NCBI GenBank assembly: GCA_021732995.1 | Contig: JAKFWA010000055.1 | Span: 124,001 to 188,000 of the forward strand | Length of the DNA stretch: 64,000 bases | Source: Planctomycetaceae bacterium | GTDB lineage: Bacteria > Planctomycetota > Planctomycetia > Planctomycetales > Planctomycetaceae | Direction of reading: 5' to 3' | Part shown: positions 45,441 through 53,805 of the stretch, piece by piece | Layout of the letters: each line of letters starts with the position of its first letter | Position numbering within the stretch: the first letter of the stretch is position 1 | Notes under the pieces: model-generated | What the model saw: only the letters and a program-made list of their open reading frames with translations | What the model was told of the DNA's origin: nothing | Databases searched by the model: none | Translations under genes and position numbers: made by a program

Positions 45441-47366
45441 TCAGCAGGAAGCGCCAAGGCAAGCTTCGATGTTTCGGGACTCTTCCTGCCGGTCACTCAC
45501 TGCACGGAGAATGACATCGCGAAATGCATCAACCTGGATCGGTTTGGCGATGTAGTGGGAGCAGCCGGACTCCAGGCAGCGCCGACGATCGACAGCACCT
45601 TCGTACGCAGTAATCGCGATAATGGGCAGGGTCACGCCTGACGCTCTCAGTCGCGTGGCTGCGGAGTAGCCATCAAGGACAGGCATCTGCATGTCCATCA
45701 ACACAATGTCGTAACCAACACCGGATGAATCAGCATCAGCGATGGCTTCGATTCCTGCTAGCCCGTTAATCGCCCCCGCGGTTATCGCGCCCATCTTTCT
45801 GAGCAAGAACTGTAACAGTCGTTGATTGTCCTGGCAGTCATCCACGACAAGCACTCGAAGTCCCTCCGGAATGCTGTCCAGAGGTGGTAGCGATTCGCGG
45901 TTCCTAGTGGCAGTTGGAGCCGAAGAGTTCGGCGACAACACCGCTGAGCCTGGCCGGCACGGCAGATCAATGAAGAATGAGCTGCCGACGCCCAACTCAG
46001 AATCGACGCGGAGCGTGCCATGCATTAGATCCACCAGGCGCCGCACAATAACTAATCCGATGCCTGGACAACGCGTCGATGAATCATCGGACTGTGTCCA
46101 CGGTTGCTGCAACTGTGCAATTTGTTCTGAAGTCAGGCCGCTTCCGGTGTCTTGAACTTTCAGTTGAACCCACATTCCGTTGGCGTTCGCGCGACTCACG
46201 GCTTGCACGCTGATGGAACCTCGATCTGTGTATTTAACGGCGTTGCTAACAAGGTTCATCAAGATCTGTCGCAGTCGCGCCGGGTCACCGTTGAGCAATT
46301 CAGGCATATCATTGTCGCAACTGACGGAGAGTTTCAGTGACTTCGAGCGAGCGCGAACCGCCATACGATCAGCGACATCGTTCAACAATCCGCGAAGCGA
46401 ATAGTCAACTTGCTGCAACTCAATACGTCCCGCCTCAGCCTTCGCCAAGTCGAGAATGTCGCTGACAATTGTGAGTAGATGGCCCCCGTTCTTCTGAATC
46501 GTGGAGATCGCACTAGTGATCTGGCTCGACTCACTTTGACAAACGTCCGCCAAGAAGTCCGTGTACCCCAGGATCGCCGACATAGGCGTACGAATCTGAT
46601 GGCTCATATTGGCCAGGAAATCACTCTTCAATTCGCTGGCTCGCTGCAACGCCTCAGAGTGCTCTGAGAGCATCTTGTTGCGTTCTGCCAGGTCTGCTGA
46701 CGCTGCTCGAAGCTCCAATGTCCGCAATTCGACCACTTCTTCGTTTCTGGTGATCTGATAGTCGTTGTGAACTCGAGCCTCAACTCCATCGGCGATCTGC
46801 TTCAAACTACTACGGATGGAAATCAGTAAGAAGAAATCCTCAAAGATCACCCACCCACCATGCTCCAGACTGCGCCACACTTCTGGATTGGAGAGTCCGT
46901 AGATGGACTCAGGCATGAATGCTCCGCGCATTAAGTGATCTACGACAGTCACGCTGGTGGCTGCCAACATGACCTTCCAATCGAGGTAGTAAGATAGCAG
47001 CGCAAGCGAACCGAACACATGAAAGTGAGTTTCAATTCGACCACCGGTGAGATGGATCAGTAATCCGGACCACATCATTTGAGCAACGGCGAGAGCAAGC
47101 CGCGTCATGGAATGTCCGGGCAACAAATATGCGAGGGCCAGAGGCAACAAACTGATCACGCCGCCCAGAACGACGGCGATCGTTACGTGGACATGGATGG
47201 ACTGAGTCGCCCCTTCCCACGAGTAAGGTGTCACAAAGAGCGCGAGCGCAATTCCGGCGATCCATTGCAGCCACATTAATACTGCAAAGATTCTGTCGGT
47301 TCGCGCTCGAATACTCGCAAGTTCATTATCCAGCATCTCGGCTTTGCGTTTCTTGAATCTGGTCAT
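45441..47366 (-). CDS. Hybrid histidine kinase with degenerate ATP lid (copy 1)
   Basis: A 641-residue membrane hybrid kinase and paralogue of 48282-50213. A multi-helix membrane domain (about 25-190) carries the conserved LIHLTGGRIETHFHVFGSLA (103-122). A coiled coil follows, then a HisKA H-box SHQIRTP (His256; the usual Glu is Gln), an N-box-like LMNLVSNAVKYTD and a DTGSG G1 box. The G2 region reads TRCPGIGLVIVRRL and is three residues shorter than the sister. A receiver domain has VVDD, LMDMQMPVLDG and the IAKP lysine. The ATG at 47366 is preferred to the frame opening at 47396: it overlaps the extended upstream frame by ATGA, as in the sister module, and gives identical residue numbering. 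Kinase activity may be impaired. Confidence 0.9.
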   Translation of the reverse strand: MTRFKKRKAEMLDNELASIRARTDRIFAVLMWLQWIAGIALALFVTPYSWEGATQSIHVHVTIAVVLGGVISLLPLALAYLLPGHSMTRLALAVAQMMWSGLLIHLTGGRIETHFHVFGSLALLSYYLDWKVMLAATSVTVVDHLMRGAFMPESIYGLSNPEVWRSLEHGGWVIFEDFFLLISIRSSLKQIADGVEARVHNDYQITRNEEVVELRTLELRAASADLAERNKMLSEHSEALQRASELKSDFLANMSHQIRTPMSAILGYTDFLADVCQSESSQITSAISTIQKNGGHLLTIVSDILDLAKAEAGRIELQQVDYSLRGLLNDVADRMAVRARSKSLKLSVSCDNDMPELLNGDPARLRQILMNLVSNAVKYTDRGSISVQAVSRANANGMWVQLKVQDTGSGLTSEQIAQLQQPWTQSDDSSTRCPGIGLVIVRRLVDLMHGTLRVDSELGVGSSFFIDLPCRPGSAVLSPNSSAPTATRNRESLPPLDSIPEGLRVLVVDDCQDNQRLLQFLLRKMGAITAGAINGLAGIEAIADADSSGVGYDIVLMDMQMPVLDGYSAATRLRASGVTLPIIAITAYEGAVDRRRCLESGCSHYIAKPIQVDAFRDVILRAVSDRQEESRNIEACLGASC

Positions 47367-48025
47367 TGAATTGCTTCTCCAGCTCCTCGACAGCAACTGT
47401 TTCGTGTAGAAAGCATACAGCCGAAAACGGCGTGTCTCGCGAGTAAGGTAGAACTTTCGGATTGCAATTAGCCTTCCAGGCGAGAACGCCCCAGATTGTC
47501 GCCCGAGTGTCCGCGAGAGCCGGTAATTCCGCCCGAAAACAGCAAGTTTCCAGCTGCGGAATACAGCAAGGTGTGTCCTGAAGTCTTAACGCCGAAGACG
47601 TGAGATTCCTGGCCGCTGCGATCAGCGATGACCTGCACTCCGACGATTTGACTGGCTTGCTTCCAAGTATCAGACTCGGACAAATCCGCGACCGCAGCGT
47701 CAGACACGTCAATAATGACGGTTGCTGAGAGCTCCGTAGCGTGGCGCGAAACAAGACGAGCGAACTCTTCTAAACTTGCCCGCGTGCAGGCGCAATGGGG
47801 ATGAGTGAATAGTACCAATGATGGTCTGCTCGCATCGTGCTTCAGTGATGTCTGGTTCGGCCAGATGGGAGCCGTAATACCAAAGTCGCAGGGCGCGAAC
47901 TTGTATCTTATGACTTGCAGAATGCCTGCAATCGATGCCATTCCCCAAACCGCAACGGCAAAGCATAAGTATGGCGAGCAAGGCGACTCCTTAAGCTTGG
48001 GCGCGGTGAGAATAGAATCTGGCAT
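47363..48025 (-). pseudogene. RedB-like thioredoxin-fold protein with in-frame stop (copy 1)
   Basis: The frame starts at ATG 48025 with a membrane helix and the redox-type motif HPHCACTRASLEEFARL. It is interrupted by TAA at 47468-47470, giving 185 residues. Beyond the stop the same frame continues 34 codons to TGA at 47363-47365. Those codons (...VFGCMLSTRNSCC...) align gaplessly with the end of the intact sister at 50210-50878 (VFGCSLSTNKNCC). The stop occupies the place of a Leu codon (CTA in the sister). The restored frame would be 221 codons against 223, with the same ATGA overlap with the kinase. Read-through or a truncated but working protein cannot be excluded. Confidence 0.82.
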
Positions 48026-48281
48026 TACAATTCGGCTATGTACAGTGATAGGATCGAAAGAGCTGAGTATGCAGGTCTGAGTCTAGCTCGCATCAGGTTT
48101 GCAATTAATTATTCGGACATCACGATCAGCTTTGTGTGGGGTTTCGCCTATCTGGTAGCGTCGCGAGGTCCGAAATCCCCAAGACCTAACTCTCATGACT
48201 CTCGACCGTTGAGATCGTGAGTCTGTAAAGTTCAGGGCAAATGCCCATTCCTAGCCAGGCAGGTACTTCTTGTAAGAACGC

Positions 48282-50213
48282 TTAGACAGAGTTCGCGAGG
48301 CTCCTCTCATTGGCCGAGCTCGGCTCAGATGAGTGTGAATCACAGAGGGCCAGGGTGAGAGCGCGGCGCAGTTCATCCTTCTTAAGGGGTTTGGTGATGT
48401 AGTCGGAGCAGCCGGCGTCGAGACAGCGGCTGCGGTCAGACTCCAGGGCATGGGCAGTGACAGCAATGATGGGGAGTTTGATACCAAACTCTCGCAACCG
48501 ACCGGTTGCCGAGTACCCGTCCAGAACGGGCATCTGCATGTCCATCAGCACGACGTCGAAGTCTGAGCCCGGCGGGTCACAGCTCATGACGGCATCCACA
48601 CCTTCCTGACCGTTGGCGGTCAGAGTGACCGTCGCTCCCAGCTTCTTCAGCATGAACGACAGCAGTTGCTGATTATCCGGACCATCTTCGACGATCAGGA
48701 TCCGTGCGCCGCGAAAGAGGTCGTTGTCACTCGCAGCCACGGCGGGTTTGTGGGCCGCGATTGACGCTGGAGCCGTCACCGTTGCACCGCGACGTGTCGG
48801 GAAGTTGACGATGAACGTGCTGCCTTGTCCCAACGCTGTTGCCACGCGAATTGTCCCTTGCATGAGTTCCACCAGGCGTCGTGAGATGGCCAGACCTAAT
48901 CCGGTTCCACCGAAGCGGCGTGTCATGGAGTTATCGGCTTGTGTGAACGCTTCGAAGGCTTTCGAGGACTGCTCGCTGGCCATGCCCAGGCCGGTGTCCT
49001 GCACTCGCAGCTCGACCCACAACCCCGCTTCTCTTTCGCGGCAAGTGACCTGAACAACAACCGAGCCGCGTTCCGTGAACTTGATCGCGTTACCGACCAG
49101 GTTCATCAACACTTGCCTCACGCGAGTTGGGTCGCCGACGAGGGTGCGCGGCAGGTGCGGAGCAAGCTGAAGACTGAGCTTGAGCGCTTTCGCTTCGGCT
49201 TGGACCTTCATCAGATCCACCACGTTGCTGACCAGGTCCTGCAGCGAGAAGTCGATCTGCTCCAGTTCTACGCGACCAGCTTCGATCTTGGACAAGTCGA
49301 GGATGTCGTTGATGATTGTCAGCAAGTGCGTTCCGTTGCGACGGATGGTGTTGACGGCTTCCAGCGACTTCGTGCGGTCGTCGGCATGTCCATCGGCGAG
49401 CAGGTCCGTGTATCCCAAGATCGCAGTCATCGGAGTGCGAATCTCATGGCTCATATTCGCGAGGAACTCGCTCTTGGCGCGACTGGCCTGCAGCAGGGCC
49501 TCAGCGTTTTGTTCCAGCGTGCGATTGCGTTCGGCGAGTTGTTCCGATGCCAGACGTAGCTCCTGAGTTCGCAACTGCACGAGTTCTTCAGTGCGTTGAA
49601 CCTGATCCTCGACACGAACCCTCCCATCGACTCCGTTCTCGATTTGCCGCAAGCTGGTCCGAATGGAGATCAGCAGGAAGATATCTTCGAAGACCACCCA
49701 GGCCGCATGCTCGCAACTGCGCCACCACTCGGGGTCAGTCAAACCGTAGATGGATTCCGGAAAGATCATCCCGCGGACGACATGATCCAGTGCCGTTACC
49801 GCGGACGCCAACGTGAGCACCTTCCAGTCGAGGTAGAACGCCAGAAGCGCCAGCGAGCCGAAGACGTGAAAGTGAGTTTCAATGCGGCCGCCGGTGAGAT
49901 GAATCAGCAGGCCGGACCAGAGCATCTGACCAACAGCGAGCACCAACCGTGTCAGGCAAGTGCCGGGAGCGAACAATGCCAGAGCGACTGGCAACGAACT
50001 GATCAGGCCCCCGAGGATGACCGCCACCGATACATGAAAGTGAACCGAGCGTGTCGAGCCTTCCCAGGAATAGGGCGAGACCACCAACGCGAGAATTATG
50101 CCGCAAACCCATTGCAGCAGCATGAGGGCGACGAAGATGCGGTCCGTCTGCGTGCGGGTGCCCATCAGCTCTTCGGCCATCAATCGTGATTTACGACTCT
50201 CCGGAGCGCTCAT
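48282..50213 (-). CDS. Hybrid histidine kinase with His-rich membrane sensor (copy 2)
   Basis: A 643-residue hybrid sensor kinase. The membrane domain (about 25-190) contains LIHLTGGRIETHFHVFGSLA (103-122) with three clustered His and a second His at DHVVRG (143), a possible metal or haem site. A coiled coil follows. HisKA has SHEIRTP with His256; HATPase has VLMNLVGNAIKFTE, DTGLG and an intact G2 box RRFGGTGLGLAISRRL. The receiver has VED, phosphoacceptor Asp558 (LMDMQMPVLDG) and the ITKP lysine. No output domain or response regulator gene is adjacent. Its start overlaps the stop of the RedB-like gene by 4 bases, so the thioredoxin-fold protein probably acts with this kinase. This copy appears intact. 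Confidence 0.93.
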   Translation of the reverse strand: MSAPESRKSRLMAEELMGTRTQTDRIFVALMLLQWVCGIILALVVSPYSWEGSTRSVHFHVSVAVILGGLISSLPVALALFAPGTCLTRLVLAVGQMLWSGLLIHLTGGRIETHFHVFGSLALLAFYLDWKVLTLASAVTALDHVVRGMIFPESIYGLTDPEWWRSCEHAAWVVFEDIFLLISIRTSLRQIENGVDGRVRVEDQVQRTEELVQLRTQELRLASEQLAERNRTLEQNAEALLQASRAKSEFLANMSHEIRTPMTAILGYTDLLADGHADDRTKSLEAVNTIRRNGTHLLTIINDILDLSKIEAGRVELEQIDFSLQDLVSNVVDLMKVQAEAKALKLSLQLAPHLPRTLVGDPTRVRQVLMNLVGNAIKFTERGSVVVQVTCREREAGLWVELRVQDTGLGMASEQSSKAFEAFTQADNSMTRRFGGTGLGLAISRRLVELMQGTIRVATALGQGSTFIVNFPTRRGATVTAPASIAAHKPAVAASDNDLFRGARILIVEDGPDNQQLLSFMLKKLGATVTLTANGQEGVDAVMSCDPPGSDFDVVLMDMQMPVLDGYSATGRLREFGIKLPIIAVTAHALESDRSRCLDAGCSDYITKPLKKDELRRALTLALCDSHSSEPSSANERSLANSV

Positions 50214-50878
50214 GAGCGTGAGCCCTTTAATGATTGGCAGCAGTTTTTATTGGTCGACAACGAGCAGCCGAACACGGGCCAGCTGGCGCCGGTCTGCGCG
50301 TTTTGATTGCGAATTAGTTCCTCGACCTGGCGAGTTGCCGGATTGGTGCCGCGGTGTCCTCGACTTGCGGTGATGCCGCCTGAGAACAACAACGCCCCAT
50401 CGACTCCGTACAGCACGACATGTCCTGACGTCTGGACTCCGAAGACAGCGGTTTCTCGCCCCGAGGAATCCGTGACGACGTTTGCTCCGGAGATGCGGTT
50501 GGCGCGCTGCCAGGTCTCAGAAGCGGCCGGGGCATCAACGCTGACTTCAGAAACATCAATGACGACTGTCGCGGCAACTTGCTCGTTGAGATGCGTAAAA
50601 AGTCGCGCGAATTCCTCAAGGCTCGCTTGCGTGCAAGTGCAGTGCGGATGAGCGAACAAGATCAGCGTGGGCCATCGGGACGGGCGAGCCAGACCCGAAC
50701 TCTCCGGCCAACGAGCAGGCACACTGCCCACGGAACTGGGGGTTGAGTTGTACCGCCACAACTGATGAATGCCCCCCAGGCAAGCTGCCCCCCAACCGAG
50801 TATCAGCAACAGCAGGCAAACAAATCTGCGTCGTGAGGCGAGATCAGAGCCAGAAGGTATTGAGACGGCGGCTTTCAT
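50210..50878 (-). CDS. RedB-like membrane-anchored thioredoxin-fold protein (copy 2)
   Basis: A 222-residue protein with one N-terminal membrane helix (about 18-38, FVCLLLLILGWGAACLGGIH). The body has a thioredoxin-like pattern: LILFAHPHCTCTQASLEEF (Cys-Thr-Cys where CxxC would lie), VIDVSEVSVDAPAAS, and SSGRETAVFGVQTSGHVVLY. The C-terminus carries a conserved cysteine cluster VFGCSLSTNKNCC. HPxCxCTRASLxE signatures appear in proteins labelled RedB; I am moderately sure of the family and unsure of its biochemistry. The location is periplasmic face by topology. Translation is coupled to the histidine kinase by ATGA. It may pass a redox or copper signal to that kinase; this is inference. Confidence 0.75.
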   Translation of the reverse strand: MKAAVSIPSGSDLASRRRFVCLLLLILGWGAACLGGIHQLWRYNSTPSSVGSVPARWPESSGLARPSRWPTLILFAHPHCTCTQASLEEFARLFTHLNEQVAATVVIDVSEVSVDAPAASETWQRANRISGANVVTDSSGRETAVFGVQTSGHVVLYGVDGALLFSGGITASRGHRGTNPATRQVEELIRNQNAQTGASWPVFGCSLSTNKNCCQSLKGSRS

Positions 50879-51381
50879 CGGAATTGAGTTTTGGGGTGGC
50901 AGAAGGGCGTTGGAGTAACTGGTCTCAGAGTGCAGATAACCCTAGTTCGCCTTTCTCGACATTCCGGATGGTTCTGTCCGAAACGAGGCAGATGGCGGGG
51001 ACACCTCAATTGGAGGGATTTAGTAGGTCCACCTGTGCGGATTGCATGGATCTTGCGTGGTTCACAGCGGCTGAGATTGTGATCAGGCATACGCAGAGGC
51101 GTTGCCGGCCTGGCTGAGGAGAAATGCCTTTGAGCAGGCTGCGAAGTGGTTTTGAATGAGGTTACCATGTCGCCAAGTGGACGCAGCCGCACCGGCAACC
51201 GATTCATCCGTCGATGAGACGCCACCGACTTGCTGGGCAACGCGCGGCGGTCTAACTTTCGGCGGCGTTCGATGATTGGCAACTGTTGACTCGCTGGTCG
51301 AAGCTCGGTTCGTTGACGGAGCGATCCGACTAGTTCCCTGTGCAGTTTCGCGAATTGCACTCACTGATTCACGAGGAAGTT
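50879..51381. other. Intergenic, divergent promoter region
   Basis: A 503-base gap between the leftward RedB-like/kinase module and the rightward isocitrate dehydrogenase gene. Open frames here are short and on composition look non-coding. It must hold promoters for both units. I see no tRNA, no terminator and no strong repeat. Confidence 0.5.
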
Positions 51382-52560
51382 ATGGCCTACAAAGTTACGT
51401 TGATCCCAGGTGACGGCACCGGCCCTGAAATCGCTGAAGCCACCCGCAAGTGCATCGACGCGACCGGCGTGAAAATCGACTGGGACGTGCAGGAGTGCGG
51501 TATTGAAGTCATCGAAGCCGAAGGCAGCATTCCAGATCGCGTCTTCAAGTCTATCAAGGCCAACAAGGTTGCCATCAAAGGCCCGATCACCACTCCGATC
51601 GGTAAGGGTTTCCGCTCGGTCAACGTGCACCTGCGACAAGAACTTGGTCTCTACGCGTGCGTGCGTCCTTGCAAGCAATACAAAGGTGTGCGGACCTTCT
51701 ACGAGAACTCCAAGGTCGATCTGGTCCTCGTGCGTGAGAACACCGAAGACCTCTATGCCGGTGTGGAATTCAAAGCAGGTGAGCCCAAGACCGCCGACCT
51801 GATCAACTTCATCAACGGCATTGCGACGGGCAAGAAGATCAACACGGGCCTGGCAACCACCGGCGTGTCGATCAAGCCGATGTCCTATGAAGGTACGCGA
51901 GACATTGCGAAGTACGCCTTTGACTATGCCATCGCCAACAAGCGGTCGACGATTTCGTCGGTCTGCAAAGCCAATATCATGAAGTTCACGGACGGTCTGT
52001 GGTACGACGAGACCCGCGCTGTGGCTGTGGCCTACAAGGCCAAGTTCGAGCAACCGGAACTCGCTCAGGGCGTGACTGCTGATCCAGCGCTGGCGGGTAA
52101 AGCGGGCGATGCGTCGGGCATCATCTATACCGAACGTCTGATCGACAACATGTGCATGCAGCTCGTGCAGAAGCCCGAGTTGTATGACGTCATCGTGACC
52201 TCGAACCTGTACGGCGACATTTTGAGCGACCTGTGCGCCGGTCTGGTGGGCGGCCTGGGCGTGGCTCCTGGTTCGAACATCGGTACTGAAGCTGCCATCT
52301 TCGAAGCGACTCACGGCAGCGCTCCGAAGTACAAGGGCCAGAACAAGGTGAACCCGACCGCTCTGATCCTGTCCGGCAAGATGATGCTGGACTACATCGG
52401 TGAGCACGATGCCGCGAATCGGTTGGACGCCGCTGTGGCCGCTGTCATCGCCGAAGGTAAGGACGTGACCTACGACATGAAGCCCGATCGCAACGACCCG
52501 ACCGCCGTCGGTACTCAAGAGATGGCTGCGGCGATTTGTGCCAAGCTGAAGAAGATCTAG
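51382..52560 (+). CDS. icd: Isocitrate dehydrogenase
   Basis: Oxidatively decarboxylates isocitrate to 2-oxoglutarate in the TCA cycle. Beta-decarboxylating dehydrogenase landmarks are [38 protein letters not shown] (isocitrate-binding Ser and Arg, equivalent to E. coli Ser113 region), [12 protein letters not shown] and [19 protein letters not shown]. The coenzyme loop reads [17 protein letters not shown], with the Lys-Tyr pair that E. coli uses for NADP, so NADP is favoured, tentatively. Length 392. The ATG at 51382 follows GAGGA; the frame extends to 51340 but without homology. It is followed by lpxK with 36 bases between. Confidence 0.92.
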   Translation: MAYKVTLIPGDGTGPEIAEATRKCIDATGVKIDWDVQECGIEVIEAEGSIPDRVFKSIKANKVAIKGPITTPIGKGFRSVNVHLRQELGLYACVRPCKQYKGVRTFYENSKVDLVLVRENTEDLYAGVEFKAGEPKTADLINFINGIATGKKINTGLATTGVSIKPMSYEGTRDIAKYAFDYAIANKRSTISSVCKANIMKFTDGLWYDETRAVAVAYKAKFEQPELAQGVTADPALAGKAGDASGIIYTERLIDNMCMQLVQKPELYDVIVTSNLYGDILSDLCAGLVGGLGVAPGSNIGTEAAIFEATHGSAPKYKGQNKVNPTALILSGKMMLDYIGEHDAANRLDAAVAAVIAEGKDVTYDMKPDRNDPTAVGTQEMAAAICAKLKKI

Positions 52561-52596
52561 ATTCGGAGCGTTCCTCTCGGGAATTCCGCATCGACG

Positions 52597-53664
52597 ATGA
52601 ATCAAGCACAGTTTCTGGAATTGATCTCGGAGCAGTCGCCGTCTGCGAAGCAGCGACTGCTCCGTTTCTTTTTGTCGGTGCTGAGTGTTGGCTACGGCTT
52701 CGGCACGCGATTCCGCAACGCGTTGTTCGATTGCAGTTTGAAGCCGGTGCACGATGTCGGTGTGCCGGTGATTGCGATCGGCAACCTCACGACTGGCGGC
52801 ACGGGCAAAACGCCGATGGTCGCCTTTGTGGTCAATTGGCTGACGCAGCGCGGCTATCGTCCCGGAATTGTCAGCCGAGGCTACCGCTCGCTGCACGAGG
52901 GCGAGAACGATGAAAAACGCGTGCTCGCCTTGAGCTGTCCCGGCATTCCGCACATTCAAGATCGAGACCGTGTCGCTGCCGCCAGGAGATTGATTACCGA
53001 ACATCAGGTGAACGTAATCGTGGCCGATGACGCCTTCCAACATCGGCGTCTGGCGCGGAGCTGTGATGTCGTGCTCATTGATGCGCTAAACCCGTGGGGT
53101 TATTCATTCATTCTGCCGCGCGGTTTATTGCGAGAACCGCAAGCGTCATTGCGGCGTACCAACGCGGTCATCCTCACGCGAGCGGATCAGGTCACAGTTG
53201 AGGAACGCTCGCGCATCTGGCAACAGATCCGCCGCTGGCTGCCTCACGCCAGTACGATCGAAGTCGCCTTTCGACCAACCGTGTTTCGCACTCTGTCTGG
53301 AGAGACCCGGCAGGATCTAGCCGGCCCCGTGCTCGGGTTTTGCGGCATCGGCAATCCACGCGGTTTCGAACAGACGCTGGCTGCTGCTCATGTGAACGTC
53401 GCCAGGTTCATCGTGTTTCCCGACCACCATCATTATTCGCAAGCAGATCTTGAGTCGCTCGTCGAGAATGCTCAACAAACCGGAGCAGTGGCACTCGTCA
53501 CAACCATGAAGGATCTCGTGAAACTGAAAGACCTCACAATTCCAGCGCAGTCGCCTACAGTCTGGGCTGTCGACATCGAAGCCAGTTTCATGAACGGTTT
53601 GGCGCAACTCGAACGAGAGCTTGTGGGTGCAATCTCTCGCCAGAACGCTCAACCACGGTCGTGA
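52597..53664 (+). CDS. lpxK: Tetraacyldisaccharide 4'-kinase LpxK
   Basis: Phosphorylates the lipid A disaccharide at the 4' position at the inner-membrane face. The Walker A is VIAIGNLTTGGTGKTPMVAF (about residue 65), with FFLSVLSVGYGFGTRFRNAL (membrane-associating N-terminus) before it. VIVADDAFQHRRLARSCDVV (DDxFQH) and GYSFILPRGLLREP follow, all diagnostic of LpxK. The presence of this gene supports a lipopolysaccharide-type outer membrane. Length 355 is normal. Confidence 0.95.
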   Translation: MNQAQFLELISEQSPSAKQRLLRFFLSVLSVGYGFGTRFRNALFDCSLKPVHDVGVPVIAIGNLTTGGTGKTPMVAFVVNWLTQRGYRPGIVSRGYRSLHEGENDEKRVLALSCPGIPHIQDRDRVAAARRLITEHQVNVIVADDAFQHRRLARSCDVVLIDALNPWGYSFILPRGLLREPQASLRRTNAVILTRADQVTVEERSRIWQQIRRWLPHASTIEVAFRPTVFRTLSGETRQDLAGPVLGFCGIGNPRGFEQTLAAAHVNVARFIVFPDHHHYSQADLESLVENAQQTGAVALVTTMKDLVKLKDLTIPAQSPTVWAVDIEASFMNGLAQLERELVGAISRQNAQPRS

Positions 53665-53805
53665 AGGCGTCCAAAAACGGTGCTGAGGTTATGACGCAAC
53701 ATTGTCGCTCAACGCTTCCGTCAGCAAGCAAACGTTACACTTCGAACTTGACTGACCGGTCTAATACAGAATTGTAGTTGCCGTTGCGAATTTGGGAGCA
53801 TCCTT

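Noticed and set aside
45365-45514. Short rightward frame after an AAGGAG-like site near the DUF1501 operon end
   Set aside because: It overlaps the 3' end of the histidine kinase on the other strand, its codons are unlike the neighbours, and a nearer ATG after the site gives only three codons.
47326-47754. Leftward 142-codon frame across the RedB-like copy 1 as the gene's true C-terminus by frameshift
   Set aside because: The original frame after the TAA matches the sister without gaps, so a point nonsense change explains the data better than a frameshift.
51361-53043. Leftward 560-codon frame opposite icd and lpxK
   Set aside because: Antisense of two well-recognised genes; composition is typical of shadow frames and no domain is seen.
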